Positions 8,952 through 18,169 are shown, numbered from the stretch's first letter. The stretch: 64,000 nucleotides of DNA from Rhizobiales bacterium YIM 77505 (GCA_000745135.1 JQNH01000001.1:2294001-2358000), one strand, 5' to 3'. Program-made: numbers and translations. Notes: generated by a model from the sequence alone, not told the origin.

Positions 8952-11126
8952 ATGGCGGATGCAGCAGTAAAGCAGCGCGACGCCGCGCCATCGGCCCAGA
9001 ACAGCGCCAAGGACGAGGTCCGCCGCATTCTCGATCAGGTCAAGGCCGAGGGCCGCACCTCCCTGACCGCTCCCGAGGGCAAGCTCGTCTGCGATGCCTA
9101 TGGCATCCCGGTCCCGAAGGAGGGCGTCGCCACCTCCGCCTCCGAAGCGGCGAATCTGGCCGACGGTATGGGTTATCCGGTCGTCCTCAAGATCGTCTCG
9201 CCCGACATCCTCCACAAGACGGAGGCGGGGGGCGTCCTCGTCGGCCTGAAGAGCGCCGAGGAGGTTCAGAAAGGCTACGAGACCATCCTCGCCAACGCCA
9301 AGAAGTACAAGGCCGATGCCAAGATCGACGGCGTCCAGGTCCAGCAGATGCTGAAGGGCGGCCAGGAGGTTATCGTCGGCGCGGTCACCGACGGCTCCTT
9401 CGGCAAGCTCGTCGCCTTCGGCCTCGGCGGCATCCTTGTGGAGGTGCTCAAGGACATCACCTTCCGCCTCGCCCCTTGCACGCGCGAGGACGCGCTGTCC
9501 ATGCTCGACGGCATCCAGGCGGCGGAGATGCTGAAAGGCGTGCGCGGCGGCGACCCCGTCAACCGCGAGGCGCTCGCCGATCTCATCGTGAAGGTCTCAC
9601 AGCTCGTCTCGGACTTCCCCGAGATCTCCGAGATGGACTTGAACCCGGTCTTCGCGACCAAGAACGACGCCACCGCGGCCGATGTCCGCATCGTCGTCGA
9701 CTTCTCGCCCAAGGAGCAGCGCTACCGGCCGAGCCAGGACGAGATCGTCCGCTCGATGAGCCGGATCATGAAGCCGAAGGCGCTCGCCGTCATCGGCGCC
9801 TCGGCCGAGGACGGGAAGATCGGCAACTCCGTGATGAAGAACCTCATCAACGGCGGCTACAAGGGCCAGATCTATCCGATCCACCCCAAGGCCGATGAGA
9901 TCCTTGGCTACAAGGCCTACAAGTCGGTCAAGGACGTGCCGGGCGACATCGACGTGGCCGTCTTTGCGATCCCGGCGAAGTTCGTGGCGCAGGCGCTCAC
10001 CGAGTGCGGCGAGAAGAAGATCCCGGGCGCCGTGTTGATTCCCTCCGGCTTCGCCGAGACCGGCAATGTCGAGGGCCAGAAGGAAATCCAGGAGATCGGG
10101 CGGAAGTACAACATCCGCCTCATGGGGCCGAACATCTACGGCTTCTACTACACCTGGGAAAACCTCTGCGCGACCTTCTGCACCGCCTATGACGTCAAGG
10201 GCCATGCGGCCCTCTCTTCCCAGTCCGGCGGCATCGGCATGGCGATCATCGGCTTCTCGCGCTCCGCAAAGATGGGCGTCTCGGCGATTGTCGGTCTCGG
10301 CAACAAGTCCGACATCGACGAGGACGATCTTCTCACCTTCTTCGAGCAGGACGACAACACCCACGTCATCGCCCAGCACTGCGAGGACCTGAAGGACGGC
10401 CGCGCCTTCGCCGAGGTGGCGAAGCGCGTCTCGAAGAAGAAGCCGGTGGTGGTGCTCAAGGCCGGCCGCACCTCGGCCGGCGCCAAGGCGGCCTCGTCCC
10501 ACACCGGCGCGCTCGCCGGCAACGACAAGATCTACGAGGATGTGTTCAAGCAGTCCGGCGTCATCCGGGCCCGCAGCTTGCGCCAGATGCTCGAATTCGC
10601 CCGCGGCATTCCGGTGTTGCCGACGCCCAAGGGCGAGAACGTGGTCATCATCACGGGCGCGGGCGGCTCGGGCGTGCTCCTCTCGGACGCGGTCGTCGAC
10701 AACGGCATGTCGCTGATGACCATGCCGCCGGACCTCGATGAGGCGTTCAAGAAGTTCATCCCGCCCTTCGGCGCCTCCGGCAACCCGGTCGACATCACCG
10801 GCGGCGAGCCTCCGACGACCTACAAGAACACGGTCCGGCTCGGGCTTGAGGACGACCGCATCCACGCGCTCATCCTCGGCTACTGGCACACCATCATCAC
10901 CCCGCCGATGGTCTTCGCGAAGCTCATCGTCGAGGTCGTCGAGGAGATGAAGGCCAAGGGCAAGGTGAAGCCCGTGGTTGCGTCGCTCGCCGGCGACGTG
11001 GAGGTGGAGGAGGCGGCCGAATACCTCTACCAGCGCGGCATCCCGGCCTATGCCTACTCGACCGAGCTGCCGGTCGAGGTGCTGGGCGCCAAGTACAAGT
11101 GGGCCCGCGGCGCGGGTCTGCTGTAA
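8952..11126 (+). CDS. ADP-forming acyl-CoA synthetase-like protein of the oxalate cluster
   Basis: 724 residues. An ATP-grasp domain lies first (about 20-245, with LKIVSPDILHKTEAGGV), then a CoA-binding Rossmann domain (about 270-400) and succinyl-CoA synthetase-like domains. The phospho-histidine motif SSHTGALAG is at about residue 517. Such enzymes interconvert acyl-CoA + ADP + Pi and acid + CoA + ATP. In this setting the substrate could be oxalate, giving oxalyl-CoA directly, or formyl-CoA, recovering ATP; the sequence does not decide. The ATG at 8952 follows AGGAGGAA. The open frame upstream runs through the operator repeat and is not coding. Confidence 0.85.
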   Translation: MADAAVKQRDAAPSAQNSAKDEVRRILDQVKAEGRTSLTAPEGKLVCDAYGIPVPKEGVATSASEAANLADGMGYPVVLKIVSPDILHKTEAGGVLVGLKSAEEVQKGYETILANAKKYKADAKIDGVQVQQMLKGGQEVIVGAVTDGSFGKLVAFGLGGILVEVLKDITFRLAPCTREDALSMLDGIQAAEMLKGVRGGDPVNREALADLIVKVSQLVSDFPEISEMDLNPVFATKNDATAADVRIVVDFSPKEQRYRPSQDEIVRSMSRIMKPKALAVIGASAEDGKIGNSVMKNLINGGYKGQIYPIHPKADEILGYKAYKSVKDVPGDIDVAVFAIPAKFVAQALTECGEKKIPGAVLIPSGFAETGNVEGQKEIQEIGRKYNIRLMGPNIYGFYYTWENLCATFCTAYDVKGHAALSSQSGGIGMAIIGFSRSAKMGVSAIVGLGNKSDIDEDDLLTFFEQDDNTHVIAQHCEDLKDGRAFAEVAKRVSKKKPVVVLKAGRTSAGAKAASSHTGALAGNDKIYEDVFKQSGVIRARSLRQMLEFARGIPVLPTPKGENVVIITGAGGSGVLLSDAVVDNGMSLMTMPPDLDEAFKKFIPPFGASGNPVDITGGEPPTTYKNTVRLGLEDDRIHALILGYWHTIITPPMVFAKLIVEVVEEMKAKGKVKPVVASLAGDVEVEEAAEYLYQRGIPAYAYSTELPVEVLGAKYKWARGAGLL

Positions 11127-11136
11127 GCCCGAACAC

Positions 11137-11238
11137 GCGTCATCCCGGACGCGCCCCAGGCGCGATCCGGGATCGCGAAACGAGGAGGCACCAAGTCCGC
11201 ACCCGATTCCCGGCTCTCCGCTAGGGCCGGGATGACGC
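11137..11238. repeat. palindromic intergenic repeat (GTCATCCCGG family)
   Basis: The ends are 12-nt inverted repeats, GCGTCATCCCGG (11137-11148) and CCGGGATGACGC (11227-11238). Inside are a second small palindrome around GCGCGATCCGGGATCGCG and the segment CCCGGCTCTCCGC. Elements of this look are common between genes in Hyphomicrobiales genomes. It separates the synthetase gene from fdsB and may fold into mRNA hairpins that set their relative amounts. Confidence 0.7.
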
Positions 11239-11270
11239 CTTGGAGCCGCACCGAACGGTATGGATAGGCG

Positions 11271-13049
11271 ATGAACATGCATGACCCGCGGCCGACGAAG
11301 GCCAACGCCACCCATGGCGGCCGCAGCATCCATCCGGGCTCGGGCCGACGGAAGACGCGCGAGACCCCCAAGGGGCGGCAGGTCGACCCGGTCGCCCTCG
11401 AAGAGGTGCGCGCGCTTCTCGGCGACCGCCCGCGCCGGCCCGATCTTCTGATCGAGCATCTTCATCTCCTGCAGGACCGCTACCACTGCCTGCACGCGCG
11501 GCACCTCGCCGCCCTTGCCCATGAGATGAAGCTCGCCCTCGTGGAGGTCTACGAGGTCGCCTCCTTCTACGCCCATTTCGACATCGTCATGGACGACGAG
11601 CCGGCCCCGCCCCCCGTCACCGTGCGGGTCTGCGACAGCCTCACCTGCGCGATGATGGGCGCCGAGCGGCTGCTGGCCGAGCTCAAGAACACGCTGGAGC
11701 CCAATGTCCGGGTCGTGCGCGCCCCCTGCATGGGCGCCTGCCACAACGCGCCCGCGACTGCGATCGGCCATGCGCTGCACGAGCATGCGACACTCGAGAG
11801 TGTCCGCGCTGCCGTGGCGAAGGGCGACACCCATCCGCATGTGCCGGACTACAAGGACTTCGAGCGCTACCGCTCCGAGGGCGGCTATACGCTTCTGACC
11901 GAGTGCCTCGACGGCAAGCGGCAGGTCGAGGACATCATCAAGACGCTCGAGGACTCGAACCTGCGCGGGCTTGGCGGCGCCGGCTTTCCCACAGGCCGCA
12001 AGTGGCGCTTCGTGCGGGCAGAGCCCGCCCCGCGCCTCATGGCGATCAACGCCGATGAGGGCGAGCCCGGCACCTTCAAGGACCGGCACTATCTGGAGAC
12101 CGATCCCCACCGCTTCCTGGAGGGCATGCTGATCGGCGCCTGGGCGGTCGAGGCCGAGGCCGTCTATGTCTATCTTCGCGACGAATACCCGCACATCCGC
12201 GAGATCCTGCTCGCCGAAATCCCGAAGGTGCAGGGCGCGGGGCTCGCGCGGCACACGCAGATTCATCTGCGGCGCGGCGCCGGCGCGTATATCTGCGGGG
12301 AGGAATCCGCAATGCTCGAGTCGATCGAGGGCAAGCGTGGCCTGCCGCGGCACAAGCCGCCCTTCCCGTCCCAGGTCGGCCTGTTCGGGCGCCCCACGCT
12401 CATCAACAATGTGGAGACGGTGTTCTGGGTCCGGGACATCGTCGAGAAGGGGCCGGAGTGGTGGGCAAGCCACGGCCGCAACGGCCGCAAAGGGCTTCGC
12501 AGCTTCTCGGTGTCGGGCCGCGTCAAGGACCCGGGCGTGAAGCTCGCCCCCGCCGGAATCACCATCCGCGAGCTCATCGACGAATATTGCGGCGGCATGG
12601 CTGAGGGCCACACCTTCAAGGCCTATCTGCCGGGCGGCGCCTCGGGCGGCATCCTGCCCGCGTCCATGGACAACATCCCGCTCGATTTCGGGACGCTCGA
12701 GCCCCATGGCTGCTTCATCGGCTCGGCGGCCGTCGTGGTATTGTCGGACAAGGACGACATGCGCGAGGTCGCGCTCAATCTTCTCAAGTTCTTCGAGGAC
12801 GAGAGCTGTGGCCAATGCACGCCGTGCCGGGTCGGCACCGAGAAAGCCGTGCACCTCATGGAGCAGCCGCGCTGGGACGAGAGCCTGCTCAACGAGCTGA
12901 CCAAGGTGATGACCGACGCCTCGATCTGCGGCCTCGGCCAGGCGGCCATGAACCCGGTGAAGCAGGTGCTCAAGCACTTCCGTGACGATCTGGCCGTGGC
13001 GCCCTCGGGGACGACGACGCCGGCGCCCGGCAAGCCGGCGCGATACTGA
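11271..13049 (+). CDS. fdh1B: NAD-dependent formate dehydrogenase beta subunit (NuoE-NuoF fusion)
   Basis: 592 residues. The N-terminal third is a NuoE-like thioredoxin-fold [2Fe-2S] domain (VCDSLTC and APCMGAC). The remainder is NuoF-like, with the FMN/NADH region GLRGLGGAGFPTGRKW and GEPGTFKDR, and a [4Fe-4S] site SCGQCTPCR. It passes electrons from the alpha subunit to NAD+. Size and fusion resemble Fdh1B of Methylorubrum extorquens. It is followed after 47 nt by the alpha subunit gene. Formate released by Frc would be oxidised here to CO2 and NADH, the main energy yield from oxalate. Confidence 0.9.
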   Translation: MNMHDPRPTKANATHGGRSIHPGSGRRKTRETPKGRQVDPVALEEVRALLGDRPRRPDLLIEHLHLLQDRYHCLHARHLAALAHEMKLALVEVYEVASFYAHFDIVMDDEPAPPPVTVRVCDSLTCAMMGAERLLAELKNTLEPNVRVVRAPCMGACHNAPATAIGHALHEHATLESVRAAVAKGDTHPHVPDYKDFERYRSEGGYTLLTECLDGKRQVEDIIKTLEDSNLRGLGGAGFPTGRKWRFVRAEPAPRLMAINADEGEPGTFKDRHYLETDPHRFLEGMLIGAWAVEAEAVYVYLRDEYPHIREILLAEIPKVQGAGLARHTQIHLRRGAGAYICGEESAMLESIEGKRGLPRHKPPFPSQVGLFGRPTLINNVETVFWVRDIVEKGPEWWASHGRNGRKGLRSFSVSGRVKDPGVKLAPAGITIRELIDEYCGGMAEGHTFKAYLPGGASGGILPASMDNIPLDFGTLEPHGCFIGSAAVVVLSDKDDMREVALNLLKFFEDESCGQCTPCRVGTEKAVHLMEQPRWDESLLNELTKVMTDASICGLGQAAMNPVKQVLKHFRDDLAVAPSGTTTPAPGKPARY

Positions 13050-13096
13050 CTCGTCGCGCAGCGACGCCGCATTCCCGATGAAGAAGGCCTGAAGCC

Positions 13097-15892
13097 ATGT
13101 CCGACGGACTGCCCACCATCGAAGGCGTGAAGTTCTTCCTCGACGGCAAAGAGGTCGAGGCGCGGCCGGGCGAGACCATCTGGCAGGTGGCGAGCCGGCA
13201 CGGGACCGACATCCCGCATCTGTGCTACTCCCCTGCCCCGGGCTATCGGCCGGACGGCAACTGCCGGGCCTGCATGGTGGAGATCGAGGGCGAGCGCGTG
13301 CTGGCCGCTTCCTGCGTCAGGAAGCCCGCGCCCGGCATGAAGGTGAAGACCGCAAGCGAGCGGGCGGAAGCCTCGCGCAAGCTCGTCTTCGAGCTCCTCG
13401 TCGCCGACCAGCCGGAGCGCGAGGTCGCCCACGATCCGTACTCCAAGTTCTGGCACTGGGCGGACCGCATCGGCGTCACGGGAAGCCGCTTTCCGGCGAT
13501 CGACCGCCCCAACAAGGCGGACGATTTCAGCCATCCGGCCATGGCCGTGCAGCTTGATGCCTGCATCCATTGCAATCTTTGCGTGCGCGCCTGCCGCGAG
13601 GTTCAGGTCAACGACGTCATCGGCATGGCGGCCCGCGGGCATCTGGAGAAGATCGTCTTCGATTTCGACGATCCGATGGGCTCGTCCACCTGCGTCGCCT
13701 GCGGTGAGTGCGTGCAGGCCTGCCCGACCGGGGCGCTCATGGAGAAGACCCTCGTCGACGAGGCGGGCGTCTACACCAACCACCCGGATCGCGAGGTCCA
13801 CAGCGTCTGCCCCTATTGCGGCGTCGGCTGTCAGCTCACCTATCAGATCAAGGACGACAAGATCGTCGCGGTGCAGGGGCGTGACGGCCCGTCGAACCAG
13901 AACCGCCTGTGCGTGAAGGGCCGCTTCGGCTTCGACTACGTCCACCATCCGGATCGGCTCACGAAGCCGATGATCCGCAAGGACGGCGTGTCCAAGCACG
14001 ACGTCGACATCGATCCCGAGAACCCGTGGACGCATTTCCGCGAGGCCACCTGGGAGGAGGCGCTGGAGCGGGCGGCGGGCGGCCTCAAGCGCATTCGCGA
14101 TGAGCATGGCGGCGCCGCGCTCGCGGGCTTCGGCTCGGCCAAGGGCACGAACGAGGAGGCTTACCTCTTCCAGAAGCTGGTGCGCACGGGCTTTGGCACC
14201 AACAATGTCGATCACTGCACGCGCCTGTGCCACGCCTCCTCGGTGGCAGGCCTGCTCGAAGGGGTGGGCTCGGGCGCCGTGTCGGCCCCCTTCATGGCCG
14301 CCAAGGACGCCGACGTAATCGTGGTGATCGGCGCGAACCCGATCGAGAATCATCCGGTGGCGGCGACCTTCTTCAAGAACGCGGTCGAACGCGGCGCCAA
14401 GCTCATCGTCATGGATCCGCGCGGGCAGGCGCTCAAGCGCTTCGCCACTCACATGCTCCAGTTCAAGCCCGGACGCGACGTGGCGATGCTCAACGCCATC
14501 CTCCACACGATCATCGAGGAGGGGCTTTACGACCGCCAATACGTCCAGGCGAACACGGAGGATTTCGACAAGCTCGTCGAGAACGTGAAGGACTTCCCGC
14601 CCGAGAAGATGGAGGCGGTCTGCGGCATTCCCGCCGCCACGCTGCGCGAGGTGGCGCGGCTCTACGCCCGCGCGGAAGCCGCCATCATCTTCTGGGGCAT
14701 GGGCGTCTCCCAGCACGTTCACGGCACCGACAACACCCGGTGCCTCATCGCGCTCGCGCTTTCCACCGGCCAGATCGGACGCCCGGGGACGGGCCTCCAT
14801 CCCTTGCGCGGCCAGAACAACGTGCAGGGTGCCTCGGACGCCGGCCTCATCCCCATGTTCTACCCCGACTACAAGTCGGTCGAAGATCCCGAGACGCGGG
14901 CCTTCTACGAGAACTACTGGGGCGCGAAGCTCGATCCGAAACGGGGCCTCACCGTCGTCGAGATCATGGACGCCATCCATGACGGCCAGATCCGCGGCAT
15001 GTACATCATGGGCGAGAACCCGGCCATGTCCGACCCGGACGTGCAGCACGCCCGCGAGGCCCTCGCCAAGCTCGAGCACCTCGTGGTGCAGGACATCTTT
15101 CTCACCGAGACGGCGAAATACGCCGACGTGGTGCTGCCGGCCTCCGCTTGGCCCGAGAAGGACGGCACCGTCACGAACACCAACCGTCAGGTGCAGATGG
15201 GCCGCAAGGCTCTGCCGCTGCCCGGCGAGGCCCGCCAGGATCTCGACATCATCATCGAGCTGGCGAAGCGCCTCGGCCTGCCGTGGACTTACAGCCATGT
15301 GAGCGAGGTGTTCACGGAGATGGCGCGCGCCATGCCGTCGCTCGCCCACATCACCTGGGAGCGCGTGGAACGCGAGAGCTCCGTCACCTACCCGGTCGAC
15401 TCGCCCGACGCACCCGGCCGCGACATCGTCTTCAGCGACGGCTTCCCGCGGCCAGGCGGGCGGGCCCGCTTCGTCCCGGCCAGGCTCGTGCCCCCGGCCG
15501 AGGAGCCGGACGACGAATATCCCTTCGTCCTCACGACCGGACGCCAGCTCGAGCATTGGCACACGGGTTCGATGACCCGTCGCGCGCGCGTGCTCGATGA
15601 CCTCGAGCCCGAAGCGGTCGCCTATGTCTCGCCGCAAGACGCGCGCCGGCTCGGGCTTGGCGGCGGGCAGAGGATCACGGTGTCGACCCGGCGCGGCTCG
15701 ATCACTCTCAAGACGCGGATCGACGCCGCGATCTCGGAGGGCATGATCTTCATCCCCTTCGCCTATGCGGAGGCGGCGGCCAACGTGCTCACCAATCCGC
15801 AGCTCGACCCGTTCGGCAAGATCCCCGAGTTCAAGTTCTGCGCGGCGAGGATCGAGCCGGTGACCGAACAAGCGGCGATGGCAGCGGAGTAG
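13097..15892 (+). CDS. fdh1A: formate dehydrogenase alpha subunit, Mo/W-bis-MGD, Cys type
   Basis: 931 residues. Order of parts: plant-type [2Fe-2S] domain (about 1-110), ferredoxin-like clusters CIHCNLCVRAC and CVACGECVQACP (about 155-215), the catalytic-domain [4Fe-4S] motif CPYCGVGC (from residue 238), and the molybdopterin domains. The metal ligand is Cys378 in LCHASS; no in-frame TGA is present, so it is not a selenoenzyme. A C-terminal molybdopterin-dinucleotide domain carries TTGRQLEHWHTGSMT. The start follows GAAGAAGG. By analogy with Methylorubrum Fdh1A the metal may be tungsten, which the sequence cannot show. Confidence 0.92.
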   Translation: MSDGLPTIEGVKFFLDGKEVEARPGETIWQVASRHGTDIPHLCYSPAPGYRPDGNCRACMVEIEGERVLAASCVRKPAPGMKVKTASERAEASRKLVFELLVADQPEREVAHDPYSKFWHWADRIGVTGSRFPAIDRPNKADDFSHPAMAVQLDACIHCNLCVRACREVQVNDVIGMAARGHLEKIVFDFDDPMGSSTCVACGECVQACPTGALMEKTLVDEAGVYTNHPDREVHSVCPYCGVGCQLTYQIKDDKIVAVQGRDGPSNQNRLCVKGRFGFDYVHHPDRLTKPMIRKDGVSKHDVDIDPENPWTHFREATWEEALERAAGGLKRIRDEHGGAALAGFGSAKGTNEEAYLFQKLVRTGFGTNNVDHCTRLCHASSVAGLLEGVGSGAVSAPFMAAKDADVIVVIGANPIENHPVAATFFKNAVERGAKLIVMDPRGQALKRFATHMLQFKPGRDVAMLNAILHTIIEEGLYDRQYVQANTEDFDKLVENVKDFPPEKMEAVCGIPAATLREVARLYARAEAAIIFWGMGVSQHVHGTDNTRCLIALALSTGQIGRPGTGLHPLRGQNNVQGASDAGLIPMFYPDYKSVEDPETRAFYENYWGAKLDPKRGLTVVEIMDAIHDGQIRGMYIMGENPAMSDPDVQHAREALAKLEHLVVQDIFLTETAKYADVVLPASAWPEKDGTVTNTNRQVQMGRKALPLPGEARQDLDIIIELAKRLGLPWTYSHVSEVFTEMARAMPSLAHITWERVERESSVTYPVDSPDAPGRDIVFSDGFPRPGGRARFVPARLVPPAEEPDDEYPFVLTTGRQLEHWHTGSMTRRARVLDDLEPEAVAYVSPQDARRLGLGGGQRITVSTRRGSITLKTRIDAAISEGMIFIPFAYAEAAANVLTNPQLDPFGKIPEFKFCAARIEPVTEQAAMAAE

Positions 15893-15971
15893 CGCTCACA
15901 GAGCCTTCATCGACGATGCCGGGCTTGTCCTGACGATCCCGATGTAAGAAGTAGCGCCGTGTGATCGAGAT

Positions 15972-15990
15972 GGCCGGGATGATCCCGGCC
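15972..15990. repeat. short perfect hairpin before the panE-type gene
   Basis: GGCCGGGAT and ATCCCGGCC form a 9-bp stem with a 1-nt centre. The sequence resembles the end motif of the intergenic element at 11137-11238 and may be a remnant of it. It sits just upstream of the chosen start codon of the next gene. Confidence 0.55.
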
Positions 15991-16008
15991 GTGACCAATG
16001 GGCCTGAC

Positions 16009-17037
16009 ATGAAAATCTGCATCTACGGGGCCGGGGCCATCGGCGGCTATATCGGCGTGTGCCTCAAACAAGCGGGCCTCGACGTCTCGCTCATCGCCCG
16101 CGGTTCGCACCTGGAGGCGATCCGGACCAACGGGCTGAAACTCCTCATCAAGGGAGAGGAGCGCGTGGCGCATATGCCTGCCACGGCTGATCCCGCGGAG
16201 CTTGGTCCTCAGGACTACGTCATCGTCGCCCTGAAATCCCATCAGGCCTGGGAGGTCGCCGAGCAGATGAAGCCGCTGCTCGGGCCGAACACCGCCGTCG
16301 TGACCGCCCAGAACGGCATTCCCTGGTGGTACTTCTACGGCTTCGAGGGGCAATACGCGAATCTGCAACTCCAGAGCGTCGATCCGGAAGGACGGCAGTG
16401 GCGGGCAATCGGCCCGGAACGGGCCATCGGCTGCACCGTCTATCCGGCCACCGAGATCGTGGCGCCCGGCGTCGTCAAGCATATCTATGGCGACCGCTTC
16501 GGCCTCGGCGAGCCGACGGGCAGGGTCACCGACCGGCTCACCGCCTTGGCGTCCGCCTTTGAGGCGGGCGGATTGAAGCCCAAGATCTATCCTAAGATCC
16601 GCGATGACATCTGGCTGAAGCTGTGGGGAAACCTCTGCTTCAACCCGATCTCGGCCCTCACCCGCGCCACTCTCGACGTGGTCGCCACCGATCCCGGCAC
16701 GCGCATGGTGGCGCGCAACATGATGCGCGAGGCGGAGAAGATCGCCCGGCGCATCGGCGTGCATTTCCGGGTCGATATCGAGCGGCGCATCGACGGCGCG
16801 GCTTCGGTCGGCGCGCACCGCACCTCCATGCTGCAGGATCTGGAGAAGGGTCGCCCCATCGAGCTCGACGCCCTCCTCACGGTCGTGCAGGAGATGGGCC
16901 GCCTCGTGGATGTCGAGACGCCCTTCCTCGACACCGTGCTGGCGTTAACGCAGCAGATGGGCCGCGTCGCCGGCGTCTACCCGGTCTTCCCTGAAGCGGT
17001 CCTGTCGCACGAGCCCGAGGAGATGCGGCTCGATTGA
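16009..17037 (+). CDS. panE2: ketopantoate reductase-family enzyme, probable oxalyl-CoA reductase (PanE2-like)
   Basis: 342 residues from the ATG at 16009, which begins directly at the Rossmann fold with GAGAIGG (7-13). The C-terminal helical domain has the conserved lysine and asparagines in DIWLKLWGNLCFNP. The family reduces 2-keto acids with NADPH. In Methylorubrum extorquens the panE2 product was shown to reduce oxalyl-CoA to glyoxylate, which allows growth on oxalate. Its place here, 116 nt after fdhA in the oxalate island, favours that role over pantothenate synthesis. In-frame starts at 15961 and 15970 are possible; none has a good ribosome site. Confidence 0.75.
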   Translation: MKICIYGAGAIGGYIGVCLKQAGLDVSLIARGSHLEAIRTNGLKLLIKGEERVAHMPATADPAELGPQDYVIVALKSHQAWEVAEQMKPLLGPNTAVVTAQNGIPWWYFYGFEGQYANLQLQSVDPEGRQWRAIGPERAIGCTVYPATEIVAPGVVKHIYGDRFGLGEPTGRVTDRLTALASAFEAGGLKPKIYPKIRDDIWLKLWGNLCFNPISALTRATLDVVATDPGTRMVARNMMREAEKIARRIGVHFRVDIERRIDGAASVGAHRTSMLQDLEKGRPIELDALLTVVQEMGRLVDVETPFLDTVLALTQQMGRVAGVYPVFPEAVLSHEPEEMRLD

Positions 17038-17050
17038 GCCGTTGCCCCCT

Positions 17051-17088
17051 CCCTCTCCCGCGCGAAGCTCGGCAATCGCGGGCGAGGG
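17051..17088. repeat. palindromic intergenic repeat (CCCTCTCCC family)
   Basis: CCCTCTCCCGCG and CGCGGGCGAGGG form a 12-bp stem with one mismatch around a 14-nt loop, 13 nt after the reductase stop codon. It belongs in look to the CTCTCCC...GGGAGAG elements seen in xdhB and in the GTA cluster. It may serve as a transcript end for the synthetase-fdh-reductase operon, but no T-run follows. Confidence 0.55.
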
Positions 17089-17236
17089 CAGGCCCAGCGG
17101 CGCATTCCTCCTTCGTGGAGCGGGGAGGATCACACCCGCCCGCGTCGACGTGCCATGAGCCTGGCGCGTATCGGCGCGGCGGCGAGACGGTGTAAGAGCG
17201 GGCGCAGCGCTCGCACTCTCCTGTCGAGGACGAACC

Positions 17237-18070
17237 GTGCCCACCGTTCCGGTCGAGTATCTGTGGCTCGCCGCCGCTCTCGTCGCGGCTGGCGTGATCT
17301 CCGGCTTCCTGGCGGGGTTCTTCGGGATCGGCGGCGGTGCACCGATCGTCTTTGCCCTTTACGAGACCTTCCGCGCTCTTGGCGTCTCCGATGCGGTGCG
17401 CATGCACATCTGCATCGGTTCGGCCCTGGCCGTGATGGTGCCAACGGCCGTCGTCTCCTATCTTGGCCATCGCAAACGCGGCAGCGTGGACGACACCATC
17501 GCCAAGGCCTGGGCGCTGCCCGTCGTGCTGGGTGTGGCGGCCGGATCCGGCGTCGCGGCCGTGGCGAGCCAAGCGGCGCTGAAGCTCGTCTTCGCCGTCC
17601 TCGCAGCGCTGAACGGCGTCAAGATGCTGTCGAACCGCCTCACCTGGCGTCTTGGCCGCGACACTCCGACTTTGCCCGAAACCGCCGCCGCGGGCTTCGT
17701 CACCGGGCTTCTCTCGAGCCTCATGGGGATTGGCGGCGGCGTCTTCGGCAACATGTTCCTGAGCCTCTATGGCCGCCCCATGCATCAGGTCGTCGGCACC
17801 TCGGCAAGCCTCGGCGTGCTCATCGGGGTTGCCGGCACGATCGGCTACATGGTGGCCGGCCTGCCCCATGAAGGCGCTCTGCCCTTCGGCTCCATCGGCT
17901 TCGTTTCGCTTCCGGCGCTGCTGCTCGTCGCGCCGCTCGCCGCGCTCTGCGCGCCGCTTGGCGTGCGCATCGCTCATCGGTTCTCGCCGCAAAGGCTTAA
18001 GCAGGCCTTCGGCGTCTTCCTGTTGGTCCTGTCCGCCCGCTTCTGGGCCTCGCTCGCCTTTGGCGTATAG
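17237..18070 (+). CDS. TauE/SafE (TSUP) family permease
   Basis: 277 residues, about eight membrane helices. It shows the twin glycine-rich motifs of the family: SGFLAGFFGIGGG near the N-terminus and TGLLSSLMGIGGG in the middle, reflecting an internal duplication. TSUP proteins export or import small anions such as sulfite, sulfoacetate, taurine or related organosulfur acids. The GTG at 17237 follows GAGGA. It lies downstream of the oxalate genes on the same strand, but 199 nt and a palindromic repeat separate them, so a link to oxalate or oxalate export is only a guess. Confidence 0.85.
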   Translation: MPTVPVEYLWLAAALVAAGVISGFLAGFFGIGGGAPIVFALYETFRALGVSDAVRMHICIGSALAVMVPTAVVSYLGHRKRGSVDDTIAKAWALPVVLGVAAGSGVAAVASQAALKLVFAVLAALNGVKMLSNRLTWRLGRDTPTLPETAAAGFVTGLLSSLMGIGGGVFGNMFLSLYGRPMHQVVGTSASLGVLIGVAGTIGYMVAGLPHEGALPFGSIGFVSLPALLLVAPLAALCAPLGVRIAHRFSPQRLKQAFGVFLLVLSARFWASLAFGV

Positions 18071-18169
18071 CGCCGCATCGGTCGGCGACGCCCTCACGCC
18101 CCTCGGCGGCCATCACGGCCCTCGTCCTGCGGACGCGCTCGTTGAAGCCGGCGACTTGCTCGGAGCGCA

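Noticed and set aside
9597-12977. 1126-codon open frame on the minus strand
   Set aside because: It lies opposite the acyl-CoA synthetase and fdh1B genes. Long antisense frames are normal in high-GC DNA, and the product is a His/Arg/Leu/Gly-rich string without family features.
14219-14236. Selenocysteine site in formate dehydrogenase
   Set aside because: The metal-ligand codon is TGC (Cys378), not TGA; no SECIS-like need arises.
12623-15871. 1082-codon open frame on the minus strand
   Set aside because: It is an antisense shadow of the formate dehydrogenase alpha gene, whose Fe-S and Mo motifs make the plus strand certain.
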